Assembly (NCBI GenBank): GCA_037045685.1
Contig: JBAOII010000014.1
Location: forward strand, 150,650 to 214,649
DNA length: 64,000 bases
DNA from: Competibacter_A sp037045685
GTDB lineage: Bacteria > Pseudomonadota > Gammaproteobacteria > Competibacterales > Competibacteraceae
Reading direction: 5' to 3'
This document shows positions 26,501 to 35,472 of this stretch, one piece after another. Position 1 is the first letter of the stretch. Each line of letters starts with the position of its first letter. A program made the translations under genes and the position numbers. The notes beneath the pieces were generated by a model that did not search any database, was not told the origin of the DNA, and saw nothing but the letters and a program-made list of their open reading frames with translations.

Positions 26501-29151
26501 TGAGCATCACGGAAGGAATGCGCGGCGAACTGCAACGGCTGGACGCCGCCGGGCAGTGGCAAAGCGCGGGGCGGCTTTCGGATCGCAAGGCGTATCGGGG
26601 GCGCGTCCCGGCGGGACAGTATCGCCTGCTGGCCGAAGCCCTGGGCCGCAACAACCGGCTCGATTACACCCTCGGCGCCTGGACCGAGCAGTTGCAGCCC
26701 GATCAACCCCGACTGATCGACGAGTTGCCGGCCAAGATTCCCCTGTCGGTGGCAGAGGATCGAGTGGTGGAGATCGCTTCTCTCGGTCGCCGGGACGTGC
26801 GGGCGACGCTGCGCGACGCGGGCGGGCGGACTCTCGCCCGCAACGATGATCGGGCCGATGGCTGGGATTTCCTGATTTCCCGCCAACTCAAGGCCGGTCG
26901 CTACGAGTTGACGGTGGAGGAGGTCAATTTCGAGAGGGACGGCGGCGATTCCGACGCCGAACCGGACGAAGCGACGGAGCCATCCGGGGAAGCCGAAGAC
27001 GAAGGGACCGCCGAGGAGATGACGGCGGCGGATGATTCGACCGCCAAGCCGGCCGTCCGGGACGGCAACCGCAACGATTCGCTCGACGAAAAAGCGGTCT
27101 GGGTCGCGCTGCGCCTGCCCGGCGCAACGGCGGCGCCGACCTTGCCGCCGAGCGGCGACATCGAACTGGCCGATGGCGGGGTGCGGGTTTTTCCCTTGGC
27201 CGATGGCGGCGCGGCAGGTTGCCGGCTGTTCGCGGCGCGTTCGGCCGGCGAATTGACGCTGGCTTTGGAAGAGCAGGAATCCGGCGGCGGTTGGCGGGTG
27301 CTGGACACCGCGTCCGGCCGCTCGGCGTGGCTGGCGCTGCTGCCGGCAAACCGAGGACCGGCACGCCGGTTGCGGGTCTGGGGCAGCGATGGCGGAAGGG
27401 CGCCCATCCTGTTGCAAACCCGCGCCCTGAGCGTCCAGCCGCAGCCGCTCGGCAAAGCCATCGCGTGGGAGCGGATCGCCGGCATCGAGCCACCGCTCGG
27501 CGTGGCCTTGGTCGAACTGCCGGCGGCGCGGGCCGTGCGCCTGCCGGCGACCGATCCGACCTTGCGCGGCGCATCGCGGCCGGGCGACGTGCTGCAAGCC
27601 GCGCCCGACGATACTTTGATTCCCCAAAGTCGTCAGTTGTGGCTGCTGAAACCCGTTTCGACCGACGAGACGCTGGCGCTGGCGCCCGTGACGCCGACCG
27701 GAACGGCAACCGCGCAACTGACCGTTCCGGCCGGCCGCGCCGCGCGGCTGCCGCCCGCGCCTGCAGAAAACGACAAACCGACGTTCTGGCAAGCGGAATC
27801 CCGTCTGGGGCAGCCGGGAATCGATGCCGGCAACGGGATGGGCGTGGCCGCAGACCGCAGCGCGGTGGCGCTGGCCGGTTCGGCGGAAGACGTTCGACTC
27901 TGGCGGGCGGACGCTCCCGACGAGGCGTTGCCCGTCGCCCTGCGGCGCCACGATCTGCGATTGGCGATACCGGAAACAGCGGACTTCGGTATGAATGGAA
28001 TCCAGCTTGCGGCCGGAGAGGCCCGCCGGTTGCGCCTGCCCGCCGGTCACAAGCGGCTGCGTCTCGATTTGCCGGCGCGGACGGCGGCGGTGTTGGGTTG
28101 GGGCGATTCCAAGCCGCTGACCTTGTGGACCGGCGACCGCGCGCTCAGCTATGGCCTCGATCCCGAGACGGAAACGCTGTTGCTGGCCAATCTCGGCGAG
28201 AGTTCTGCGCCGGTTTCCTGGAGTTTGGCGCCGCTGCCCGCCGCGCCAGCCCGATTGACGTCGGGCGCGCTGTTCCGGCGCTTCGAGCCGACCGCTGGGA
28301 TATTGCTGCTCCAGGCCGAGGGGCGGGCTGGGCTGGAACTGATCGTCCGGGGCCGGGAAGCGTCGGCCACCGTATTGGACGCCGATGGCTCGGTCCGGCG
28401 CGGCGACCGGATTCCGCTCGCGGGTCCGGCTTACGCGCTGCTCGAACACGGGCCGGGCTTGTTGGCGGCGTGGCTGGCCGGAGCGGGTTCCGATCCCTGG
28501 CCGCGCGTTTCGGCCGAGCCGGTGCGGGTGCCGGCGGTGCTGGCGCTGCGCGGTCCGGCGCAAGCGCTGCAAGTCGAGTTCGACCGCCCGGTCATGCTGT
28601 ACGGGCGCGGTTCGGCGCCATTGCTGGCCGGCGTGCGCCGCGACGGTCGAACGGCGACGCCCGCGCTTTATCCCGAAGGTGCGCGGTTCGCGTACAATTT
28701 ACCGCCGGGTCGGAGCGAGTTGCTGGTGATGGCGGCGCAGGAAGGCGATTTGGCCGGCGTGCTGGAGTTGCAGGCGAGCGAGGTGCAACCCATCGGAGAA
28801 GGACTGGGGCAACCGTTCCTGCTGGCGCCCGGCAGCGCGCGGCTGTTCGGCTTCCGCGTCGCGCGAACCGGACCGGTCGGGATCGGAGTTCAAGCCACGC
28901 CGGATGTCGTGACCAGCCGGTTGTTGAACGAGCAAGGCGAGCTGATCGGCGAAGGCGTGGTGCAGATGCCGCGCTTGACGGCGGGAAACTACGTGTTGGA
29001 AGTGATCGCGCCGCCCACGGGATCGCCGGTGCTGATTCGCCCCGCCGTGGTGGGAATCGAACCGCCCGCCGCCGGACCGCCGCCGGAAATTCGCCAGCAG
29101 TTCCGTGGGTGGTTGAACGAGCGAACGCCACAGGGTAAAAAACAACGCTAA
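23566..29151 (+). CDS. Giant exported protein: LprI domain plus many beta-rich repeats (1,861 residues)
   Basis: The start at ATG 23566 gives a clean signal peptide (IIGIWFGLTLFVWSALA); two earlier in-frame ATGs (to 23509) only lengthen it. Residues about 28-110 match the LprI/DUF1311 lysozyme-inhibitor-like domain, with FDCGKARTPVEKAICRDAAL and two further Cys (C-APSL and VVC). The rest is a string of beta-rich modules, each closing with a 'GFYRLEL' or 'AGRYELTVEE' type strand, reminiscent of bacterial pre-peptidase C-terminal (PPC) domains. An acidic linker of about 40 residues lies near 26937-27070. No peptidase or glycosidase motif is seen. It is probably a periplasmic or surface scaffold; LprI relatives inhibit lysozyme. 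The frame is intact over 5.6 kb. The long antisense frame is a GC shadow. Confidence 0.85.
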   Translation: MRIIGIWFGLTLFVWSALARPAVPAPQPGFDCGKARTPVEKAICRDAALAERDARLQQVFSDLIAQSPDRREPARREQLRWLAERDRRCAPSLQAGQESEAVVCLRDLYEQRLLALNGSPPNPTPQAPVPQATAISPMELPARGKQTAYLEIPAAGRYAISAHSKTGVALELVDYMSGPVARDGVPGQRDGRLDRFLDRGRYKLILRGAPQAQDGATVEAKPFAELQPTPQRLPLLELLASELGDYQQRSCWLEVKERGPVFLEAGGRFLDALHLWRDGLTLLDLTAERRTLEPQAGRPLTVLTLDTVLDPGFYRVTLYGGREQMPWTRQSEDKPLYLRLGVPRIESATRQWRAVGPLGFDRFIVATPASDYGRLELPAAAAVQGETAAIERDGTKRSRGAAFAFTKKTRLPVWETVFDANADRLVTVQGEQGQGYVWQNFKRVWGDVPQKGGQYWLDLISAGDERDNPPATAVLAWPQNPKDPDHPNWQILASNAPRFGKDSTWRGRFNLLGPTELFVEIAAAGEYEIQTQGVALTATLKPLLAADHPNVKPRSGPRWTLETGFYRLELTPEPGQRGIVEAVFQAAGLAAGAGNPVTVAMPRFPSLQAPGLTRLFLNRRPQVPVGLLQRDLPLSLREPLFVSLAAAESLELTATVPAKGALTVWDEQGQAQSLTVDGGPPATQIDVEAGQRKVRLAAPVERGGALSLQWRPDPVPPTPLPADLGQIPQQPPSVLREEQPLPLELVADRDQSVAIEVREPGLFRLETDGRLRTQGRLRTRLAPRLAEAEANGVGHNFLMQHYLRAGLFLLDAGSRQGTAGHARLWLRRAPLREGGALRFDAPTRATLAAGEGAVYRFTVPPPGGVYQLQVIGLAQNYPLRLEDEEGWPILPPGQSGSISAELEAGVYRLVVMPTAVAGRLLVNAVAPAVQPATLEGHGPHPLALNGQQTYRWLEPTGENEARAPDQWTFALTGETDLRLSITEGMRGELQRLDAAGQWQSAGRLSDRKAYRGRVPAGQYRLLAEALGRNNRLDYTLGAWTEQLQPDQPRLIDELPAKIPLSVAEDRVVEIASLGRRDVRATLRDAGGRTLARNDDRADGWDFLISRQLKAGRYELTVEEVNFERDGGDSDAEPDEATEPSGEAEDEGTAEEMTAADDSTAKPAVRDGNRNDSLDEKAVWVALRLPGATAAPTLPPSGDIELADGGVRVFPLADGGAAGCRLFAARSAGELTLALEEQESGGGWRVLDTASGRSAWLALLPANRGPARRLRVWGSDGGRAPILLQTRALSVQPQPLGKAIAWERIAGIEPPLGVALVELPAARAVRLPATDPTLRGASRPGDVLQAAPDDTLIPQSRQLWLLKPVSTDETLALAPVTPTGTATAQLTVPAGRAARLPPAPAENDKPTFWQAESRLGQPGIDAGNGMGVAADRSAVALAGSAEDVRLWRADAPDEALPVALRRHDLRLAIPETADFGMNGIQLAAGEARRLRLPAGHKRLRLDLPARTAAVLGWGDSKPLTLWTGDRALSYGLDPETETLLLANLGESSAPVSWSLAPLPAAPARLTSGALFRRFEPTAGILLLQAEGRAGLELIVRGREASATVLDADGSVRRGDRIPLAGPAYALLEHGPGLLAAWLAGAGSDPWPRVSAEPVRVPAVLALRGPAQALQVEFDRPVMLYGRGSAPLLAGVRRDGRTATPALYPEGARFAYNLPPGRSELLVMAAQEGDLAGVLELQASEVQPIGEGLGQPFLLAPGSARLFGFRVARTGPVGIGVQATPDVVTSRLLNEQGELIGEGVVQMPRLTAGNYVLEVIAPPTGSPVLIRPAVVGIEPPAAGPPPEIRQQFRGWLNERTPQGKKQR

Positions 29152-29166
29152 GCCGGAACGCGGTGC

Positions 29167-29628
29167 ATGGCTTTTTTCACCGAACCGGACCATTTACTGG
29201 ACATTCGCATAGCCCTGTACCGAATCTGCAGATAGCAGCCTGTTTCCCGGCAATGCACGAGTTGCGGCCGCATCTGGCGGAAACCGATTTCGTGACGCGG
29301 GTTCAGCGCCAAATGAAGAACCACGGCTACGTTCTCGTGTATATCGCCACGCAAAATGAGGTGGTCGCGGCGGCCGGTTATCGCGTCGCTGCAATTTTTG
29401 GCAGTGCGGGGCGAGACTTTTTACGTGGATGATCCTGAAGTCAGCCGGAGTGCATTTCGCAAGCGTGGCCATGGCGGAAGGCTGCTCGACTGGCTTCTGG
29501 AAAAAGCGAAAGAGTTATCTTGCGATCAGGTCCGATCTGGATTCGGGCGTGGCCCGACATGACGCTCACCGCTTGTATCTTAAGCCGGAAACTGCAAATC
29601 AGTTCCCACCACTTTTGCAAGGAGCTTA
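29167..29628 (+). pseudogene. GNAT-family acetyltransferase, several frame changes
   Basis: Fragments in three frames spell a typical small GNAT: IRIAL, then NLQIAACFPAMHELRPHL, then FYVDDPEV with RGHGGRLLDWLLEKAKE (acetyl-CoA loop), then LDSGVARHDAHRLYL, then ISSHHFCKEL in yet another frame. At least three indels break it. It begins with ATG 29167, 16 nt after the giant gene, and may have been cotranscribed. Confidence 0.65.
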
Positions 29629-29698
29629 GCGAGCGTGTTGCCTAGCCTCGAACCCTCATCCGCCGCCGATCCGATCGAGCTTTCCGATTCTGAGCCTG

Positions 29699-31225
29699 TT
29701 GATCGCGCTACCGCTGGCCTGGGCGCTGGTGCTGCCGTTCCTGCGCGAGAACCGCACCGTGCGCGTGGTGGCGCTGGCGGGCGCCGGGCTGGAATTGGTC
29801 CTGTCGCTGGCGATGCTGGCGGCGCTGCGCCCGGAGGTCGCCGGGATGCAGTTGGTGGAGCGGGCCTCGTGGATTCCCAGCCTGAACGTCCATTATCTGG
29901 TCGGGATCGACGGCATCGCGGCGCTGTTCCCGCCGCTGACGGCGCTGCTGTTCTGCGGCGTTATCCTGTCATCCTGGACCAGCATCCAGTCGATGCCCCG
30001 GTTGTACTTCGCGCTGCTGCTGGGGCTGGAAAGCGCGACCATGGGCGTGTTCTGCGCCCTGGATCTGGTGCTGTTCTTCCTGTTCTGGGAACTGACCCTG
30101 GTGCCCATCTACTTTCTGGTCAGCCTGTGGGGCATCGGGCCGGAACGGCGTTTCGCCGCCGTCAAATACACCCTGTTCATGCTGGCGGGCGGGATTCCGC
30201 TGTTGTTCGCCATTCTATTGCTCGGCCTCTATCACACCAGCGGAGCGAGCGCGCCGGGATTGGGCGCATTGATCTTCGATTATCCGACCTTGTTGGAACG
30301 CCCGCTGCCCACCGAGTTGCAGGCGACCGTGTTCCTGCTGCTGTTCCTCGGTTTCGCGGTGAAGGCGCCGCTGTTTCCGTTTCACACCTGGTTGCCGACC
30401 GTGTTGCGCGAAGGGCCGGTGGGGTTGAGCGCGCTGCTGGTGGGACTCAAGCTCGGCGCTTTCGGCATCTTGCGGTTCGCCGTGCCGCTGGCGCCGACGG
30501 CGGCGCGCGAGTATTTTTGGCTGATGGCCGCGCTGGGCCTGTTCGGGATGTTGTACGGGGCGCTGGTGGCGCTGCGGCAGTCCAACCTGCGGCTGATGCT
30601 GGCGTTCTCCAGCGTCAGCCACGTCGGCCTGGTGATCGCGGGGATCGCCGCCATGAACGTCCAGGGCGTGCAAGGAGCGATTTTTCAACTGATGAATTTC
30701 GGGATCGTCTCGGGCGGCCTGCTGCTGCTCACCGGCTTCCTGCACCACCGCCTGGGCTCGACCGATCTGGCGAGTTTGGGCGGCTTGGCCCAGCCCGCAC
30801 CCCGGCTGACGGCGTTTTTCCTGTTGCTCGGCATGGCGGCCATCGGCTTGCCGGGCACCAACGGCTTTGTCGCCGAACTGCTGATTTTGATCGGGGTGTT
30901 GCAGGCGGCGCCTGGCTTGGCGCCGGTCGCCGTGCTGGGCGTGATTCTGGGGGCGGCGTATTTTCTGGGCTTCTATCAGCGGGCGTTTCTGGGCCCGGTG
31001 ACGGATGCTTCGGTGGCTTCGGCCGCAGATCTTCGGCCGCGCGAACTGCTGATTGCGGGCGTGCTGGGGTTGCTGGTGCTGGCCGGGGGGCTGTTCCCCG
31101 ACCGGGTGCAAGCCGTCACGGCGAACGCGGCGAACGCATGGGTGGCGCGGTTGGCGGCGGATGTCCGATCCGCCGAAAGCGTTGCGCGAGCCAAAGCCGT
31201 GATCGAAGACATCGGCGAGCGCTGA
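29699..31225 (+). CDS. NuoM/ND4-like antiporter-type membrane subunit
   Basis: This polytopic protein of about 508 residues belongs to the proton-translocating antiporter family (NuoM/ND4/MrpD). The essential membrane Glu is in LVLFFLFWELTLVPIYFLV, with the lysine region FLGFAVKAPLFPFHTWLP following. TTG 29699 is the first usable start in frame, but the preceding codons read FPILSLL, matching NuoM N-termini, so the true start was probably further up and lost by an indel near 29650. No other nuo genes are next to it; it is a lone copy, perhaps serving another complex. The stop lies 26 nt before the convergent SHOCT gene. Confidence 0.82.
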   Translation: MIALPLAWALVLPFLRENRTVRVVALAGAGLELVLSLAMLAALRPEVAGMQLVERASWIPSLNVHYLVGIDGIAALFPPLTALLFCGVILSSWTSIQSMPRLYFALLLGLESATMGVFCALDLVLFFLFWELTLVPIYFLVSLWGIGPERRFAAVKYTLFMLAGGIPLLFAILLLGLYHTSGASAPGLGALIFDYPTLLERPLPTELQATVFLLLFLGFAVKAPLFPFHTWLPTVLREGPVGLSALLVGLKLGAFGILRFAVPLAPTAAREYFWLMAALGLFGMLYGALVALRQSNLRLMLAFSSVSHVGLVIAGIAAMNVQGVQGAIFQLMNFGIVSGGLLLLTGFLHHRLGSTDLASLGGLAQPAPRLTAFFLLLGMAAIGLPGTNGFVAELLILIGVLQAAPGLAPVAVLGVILGAAYFLGFYQRAFLGPVTDASVASAADLRPRELLIAGVLGLLVLAGGLFPDRVQAVTANAANAWVARLAADVRSAESVARAKAVIEDIGER

Positions 31226-31250
31226 ACCGTTCCGCCGCAATCGATCCAAC

Positions 31251-32102
31251 CTATAGTCGGCTCAGCAGCTCGGTCTTTTTGGCGGCGAATTCCTCGGTGC
31301 TGAGAATGCCTTTGGCGTGCAGGTCGGCGAGTCGCTCGATCAGGGCGAAGACATCTCCCCCGTCGCCGCTCGGTGGATTCGCTTGCGCCGGGGGCGTCGC
31401 CGAAACGGTGGGCGCGGGAGCCGGTGGAGGCGCACCGTTCACCGATACGACCGGCAAGCGGGCAACTTCGACCAAGCCGTATTGGCTGGTAAAAGCGAGC
31501 GATCCGCCGACCGATTGCTGTTGCGAGAAACCGCCGATCTGGTGGTCGAGCGTGTCGTAAATCGTGACGCGGCCGCCGATGTCGATGGCCAAACGCCGCG
31601 CCTGCGCAAAGTAGGCGTAACGCACATCGTTTTGAGAGCCGGTGCTGGTTGGCCAGCGTAAATCCGCTCCCCACCAATCGCCGGAGGTGCCTGGAGCGGG
31701 GGGGACGAACAGGCTGGCCGGGCCAATCGGTCCCGAACCGTTCTGCTGCTGGCCGCCGCCGTAACCGCTTTGCTGCTGCTGGCCCGAGCCGCCGCTCTGG
31801 CTCTGCGACTGGAATCCACCGCCGCCGATCAGGTCTGGCTGGTTCGCCACCAGGATGGCGAGATCGTTGCAAAGACCATCGACCCGGCCTTTCAGATAGT
31901 TGTTGAACATATCCGACAGCATGATCATGCCGCCTCGCATCCATTGGCCGGAACCGCTGAACTCGGGGTGATCGAACTGGGCCATGCCGCCGCGACCGGC
32001 GATCACGGCTTCGAGCATGTTCGAGACGGCTTCTGGACTGAAGCCGTGCCGTTGCGCCAAGTCGTTGATCGCCTGTTGGCCGGTAAATGAAAGTGGTCGC
32101 AT
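31251..32102 (-). CDS. SHOCT-domain protein with Gln/Gly/Ser-rich linker
   Basis: The product is about 283 residues. ATG 32102 has GGAA at good spacing; the frame extends to 32225 without a site. It starts MRPLSFTGQQAINDLAQRHG, with a helical domain to about residue 85. A low-complexity Q/G/S segment follows (QSQSQSGGSGQQQQ), then a beta-rich region, then a Pro/Ala linker. The C-terminal 30 residues (LIERLADLHAKGILSTEEFA) are a SHOCT oligomerisation motif. No signal peptide is present. The role is unknown. Confidence 0.75.
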   Translation of the reverse strand: MRPLSFTGQQAINDLAQRHGFSPEAVSNMLEAVIAGRGGMAQFDHPEFSGSGQWMRGGMIMLSDMFNNYLKGRVDGLCNDLAILVANQPDLIGGGGFQSQSQSGGSGQQQQSGYGGGQQQNGSGPIGPASLFVPPAPGTSGDWWGADLRWPTSTGSQNDVRYAYFAQARRLAIDIGGRVTIYDTLDHQIGGFSQQQSVGGSLAFTSQYGLVEVARLPVVSVNGAPPPAPAPTVSATPPAQANPPSGDGGDVFALIERLADLHAKGILSTEEFAAKKTELLSRL

Positions 32103-32382
32103 CGTGAGATTCCATCTTTGATTCGGCGGTCGATGATACCGGCGCCGGGTGCCGAAGAGCCGGTGCCGAGGGACAACACCAGTGTTGACATTGACCCGAG
32201 GATCGCACTCGCGCAGTTTACGCATAACGCGAGGAATGTTGGGGGACTTTCATGACGCCTCTTATAGCGGAAGCTCCGGTACAACCGGCTCATTTTGAGC
32301 GTATTATGACAATTTATGGATATCCTGTGATAAAAAATATCAATTGTATACCTGAAAAATAAATATTATTGTTGATATATTG

Positions 32383-32412
32383 ATAAAATATATACTTATG
32401 TATATATTTTAT
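32383..32412. promoter_or_regulatory. Perfect A/T-rich palindrome, probable activator site
   Basis: The 13-bp arms ATAAAATATATAC and GTATATATTTTAT are separated by TTAT. It is centred about 100 bp upstream of the sigma-54 -24 box, the usual distance for an enhancer-binding activator. It could instead be a hairpin from a gene now lost, but no T-tract gene end lies upstream. Confidence 0.5.
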
Positions 32413-32481
32413 ACAGCATGATCGGTCAATAAGCCTTCTTGAGCGATGCCAAAGTAATTTTGTGCCCTTATCTCGACATGG

Positions 32482-32498
32482 TTGGCACTTATTTTGCT
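32482..32498 (+). promoter_or_regulatory. Sigma-54 (RpoN) promoter
   Basis: TTGGCAC, five bases, TTGCT: GG at 32484-32485 and GC at 32496-32497 are exactly 12 nt apart, matching the YTGGCAC-N5-TTGCW consensus without a mismatch. Transcription should start near 32509, about 135 nt before the peroxidase ATG. Confidence 0.7.
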
Positions 32499-32644
32499 TA
32501 AAACGCCCCGCAGCAAGCTCGGGAAACCAAGCCTACAGAGATTGAAAAAGTGAGTGGTGGTCATGTAACTGGTTCTGTTAAAAAGATCGAGGTTAGTTGA
32601 TTTTGGCTATAGGGTTTTTGAACTCCTTGTGAGGTTGCATTTTT

Positions 32645-33631
32645 ATGAGTATTCATCGATTTTTATTTATCATTATCGATTGTGTTGCTTTGTCATGCGC
32701 TTGTTTGGGCTTTTACGGACAACCCGCATATGGTGCTGAATTAAATGAACCCATTTCTCCTTTACCATTAAAAGCGGACTTAAATTCAGATAAAGTCGAT
32801 CTTGGAGATCGTTTATTTCATGAAAAAAAGTTATCCAGTGATAATAGTATCTCTTGCGCTTCTTGTCATGAGGTAAAAAAAGGGGGCGCAGATCATTTTT
32901 CTGTGTCCAAAGGTGTTGGAGGTTTTTCAGGGCCAATTAATGCACCAACAGTATTAAATAGCAGTTTAAACTTTCGTCAATTTTGGGATGGACGTGCTGC
33001 CACTTTGGAAGATCAAATTGAGGGTCCAATCCATGCTCAATTTGAGATGAATAGCAATTGGGAGCTAATTATTTCCAAGTTAGAACAAGATCAATTGTAT
33101 AAAACATTATTTAACAAAGTCTACAAAAATGGCATTCAAGCCGCTAACATCAAAGACGCAATTGCGACATACGAGCGGTCACTGATTACGCCATCTCGTT
33201 TTGATAGTTATTTGCGAGGTGACAATAACGCTTTAAACCAAGACGAAATAAAAGGCTATGAGCTTTTTAAAAAATATGGATGCGTTGCTTGCCATCAAGG
33301 GAAAAATATCGGCGGCAACATGTATCAAGTATTTGGTGTGATGGGTGATTACTTTAAGGATCGGGGAAGTGTCAGCATCGTGGACTATGGGGTTTTTAAT
33401 ATCACTCACGACGAGCAAGATCGCTATAAATTTAAAGTGCCCAGTTTGCGTAATATCGCAATGACTGCACCTTATTTTCATGATGGTTCAGCAACAACTC
33501 TACACGATGCAATAAGAGTTATGGCGAAATACCAATTGGGGCGTAAAATATCAGAGAATGATGAAGATCTTATCGTTAAATTTTTAAATACCCTTTCGGG
33601 GGAAGCGTCCACTCAACATGAAGGTCAATAA
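32645..33631 (+). CDS. Dihaem cytochrome c peroxidase (CcpA/MauG family)
   Basis: The 328-residue periplasmic protein has a signal peptide to about residue 30. There are two c-haem sites: SCASCHEV near residue 78 and GCVACHQG near residue 216. The motifs APTVLNSSLNFRQFWDGRA, EGPIHAQFEM and TAPYFHDGSATTLHDAI are classic bacterial peroxidase features. It reduces H2O2 using electrons from cytochromes. It lacks an N-terminal third haem. The A/T-rich codon use differs from neighbours. It is followed after 2 nt by the sensor kinase, so signal and enzyme are made together. Confidence 0.92.
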   Translation: MSIHRFLFIIIDCVALSCACLGFYGQPAYGAELNEPISPLPLKADLNSDKVDLGDRLFHEKKLSSDNSISCASCHEVKKGGADHFSVSKGVGGFSGPINAPTVLNSSLNFRQFWDGRAATLEDQIEGPIHAQFEMNSNWELIISKLEQDQLYKTLFNKVYKNGIQAANIKDAIATYERSLITPSRFDSYLRGDNNALNQDEIKGYELFKKYGCVACHQGKNIGGNMYQVFGVMGDYFKDRGSVSIVDYGVFNITHDEQDRYKFKVPSLRNIAMTAPYFHDGSATTLHDAIRVMAKYQLGRKISENDEDLIVKFLNTLSGEASTQHEGQ

Positions 33632-33633
33632 CA

Positions 33634-35457
33634 ATGAATTTACGCTCTACTGCTAATTTTATTATCGGTATTTGCATGGTTGGCGCGCTAGGATTTTTAT
33701 ATGCCAAAGTTCAATCCATAAATGTAGATGAGCACCAGCAAATCATCGACACCCTGCGCCGAACATCAGCGGTAAATTATCGCTGGGATCAAGATGTCTT
33801 GCAAACAAAGCTGAGTATAAGCACTCACTACGATGCGGTCACGAATCCATTGTCCGATCTGGATTCTCTAAAGAATAAGCTGGCTTCTAAAATTGAAAGC
33901 TACCTCATTCAAAGCGATCAATTGAAAGAGTCGGTCGATAAGTATTTGGAATTGATGAAAGAAAAAGATCATTTGGTCGAAAATTTCAAAGGCCAAAACG
34001 CCATTCTCCACAATTCGTTGCATTATATATCGACAGCCGTTGAGGAGCTGAACTCTGAAATTGACGCAGAGCTTTCTAGCTCATTGAAGCCCGATTCTTC
34101 TTTGATTAACTTGCGAAATGAGTCACAAGATTTATTGACGGCATTGCTTGAATACAACCAGCTATCTCAACAAGATCTCATTCCATCTTTAGAAAGAAAA
34201 ATTGCTTATCTAAATGGGCAGAAGGATAAATACTCGGATTCTGTTTCAACTAACCTTCAAATTGTTCTCAACCATGCTTCGGTGATCTTAAAAAGGAAGC
34301 CGGAAGTAGATAAATTAATGGCTGATATTGTCAGCTTACCCATACCTAAGCAGATCGATAAAATTGAGAAAGACTATACTGATGTATATGATAAGCGCCT
34401 GCATGAAAAAGACTACTATTTTTCGATATTAGTTGCTTACGCTAGTTTGCTACTCTTGTTGATTGCATATATTGGCTATCGGTTGCGCAATAGCTATCGA
34501 GAACTAAATGTTCTCAATAAACAGTTAAAGATTGCCAACGAAACATTGGAGGAACGGGTAGTTGAAAGAACTCAAGAGTTGTCGAAAGCTTATGCTGAAT
34601 TAAAGCAATCACAGGCGCAATTGATTCAATCCGAAAAGATGGCATCACTTGGACAGATGGTGGCGGGCGTGGCGCATGAAATTAACACACCACTCGCTTA
34701 TTGCCATAGCAATATTGAAGTTGTTAGGGAACAATTGCCTGAAATTATAATGTTGCTTAAAGAATTTGGACAAATTCCAAATTTACTTAGCGCCCCAGAA
34801 GCTGAGCAGGAATTTTTGAAAGAGCAGCTTGCCACCACTCAAAATCTTATCACCTCTCTTGAACAAGAAGGTATACTTGAAGAGATGGAAGTATTGCTGG
34901 ATGGCAGCTTGTCTGGTTTGGACCAAATAAGTGATATGGTTAAGAGCCTAAAAGATTTTAGCCGGCTAGACCAGCGTAAAGTTGAGAACTCGGATCTCAA
35001 TAAAAACTTGGATAGCGTGCTAGTTATTGCTAATAATACCTTGAAGGGTAAGGTTGAGGTCATCAAGCATTATGGCAATATACCGCTTATTAGCTGTTCA
35101 CCCTCTCAGCTCAATCAAGTTTTTCTTAATCTAATTGTTAACGCGGCTCAAGCGATTGAAAATCATGGGGCTATTACCATAGAGACATTTGTTGAAGATG
35201 ATTTAGTCCATATCGTCGTTGAAGATAATGGAAAAGGAATTCCTAGCGATGTGCTGCCACGCATATTTGATCCATTCTTTACGACCAAGGAAATTGGAAA
35301 AGGCACAGGTTTGGGGCTCAGCATCGCATACAAAATTGTTGAACAACATGGCGGAAATATCAAGGTTAAATCGGAGGTTAATAAAGGTACCCAATTTATC
35401 GTATCAATTCCTGTTGGGTGTCCGACAAGCTCTCAAGCCTTAGAGATTGCAGCTTAA
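33634..35457 (+). CDS. Sensor histidine kinase with all-helical periplasmic domain
   Basis: This is a 607-residue membrane kinase. TM1 is residues 7-24 and TM2 about 265-285; the ~240-residue periplasmic part is helical and starts with RRTSAVNYRWDQDVLQTKLS and STHYDAVTNPL, the pattern of DAHL (double all-helical ligand-binding) sensors, my tentative call. A coiled coil leads to the kinase core: H-box VAGVAHEINTPLAY with phospho-His about residue 348, N-box NLIVNAAQAI, G1 VEDNGKGIP, G2 GKGTGLGLSIAYKI. An insertion of about 60 residues separates the H-box helices, as in C4-dicarboxylate-type kinases. It is cotranscribed with the peroxidase and the response regulator. Confidence 0.9.
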   Translation: MNLRSTANFIIGICMVGALGFLYAKVQSINVDEHQQIIDTLRRTSAVNYRWDQDVLQTKLSISTHYDAVTNPLSDLDSLKNKLASKIESYLIQSDQLKESVDKYLELMKEKDHLVENFKGQNAILHNSLHYISTAVEELNSEIDAELSSSLKPDSSLINLRNESQDLLTALLEYNQLSQQDLIPSLERKIAYLNGQKDKYSDSVSTNLQIVLNHASVILKRKPEVDKLMADIVSLPIPKQIDKIEKDYTDVYDKRLHEKDYYFSILVAYASLLLLLIAYIGYRLRNSYRELNVLNKQLKIANETLEERVVERTQELSKAYAELKQSQAQLIQSEKMASLGQMVAGVAHEINTPLAYCHSNIEVVREQLPEIIMLLKEFGQIPNLLSAPEAEQEFLKEQLATTQNLITSLEQEGILEEMEVLLDGSLSGLDQISDMVKSLKDFSRLDQRKVENSDLNKNLDSVLVIANNTLKGKVEVIKHYGNIPLISCSPSQLNQVFLNLIVNAAQAIENHGAITIETFVEDDLVHIVVEDNGKGIPSDVLPRIFDPFFTTKEIGKGTGLGLSIAYKIVEQHGGNIKVKSEVNKGTQFIVSIPVGCPTSSQALEIAA

Positions 35458-35472
35458 ACAAGAGTAAATCTC

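Larger units (their letters stand above)
32103..32644. other. A/T-rich regulatory region upstream of the peroxidase operon
   Basis: The base composition turns sharply A/T-rich from about 32230 and stays so through 36510. There is no gene here. It holds a 13-bp-arm palindrome and a sigma-54 promoter, listed separately, plus a ~135-nt leader before the peroxidase ATG with GAGG at 32631-32634. Confidence 0.7.

Noticed and set aside
23482..28572. A 1,696-codon open frame on the minus strand, antisense to the giant gene
   Set aside because: Composition is Arg/Gln/Pro-rich with no domains, no ribosome site and no signal; it is the usual antisense shadow of a high-GC gene whose plus-strand product has a signal peptide and an LprI domain.
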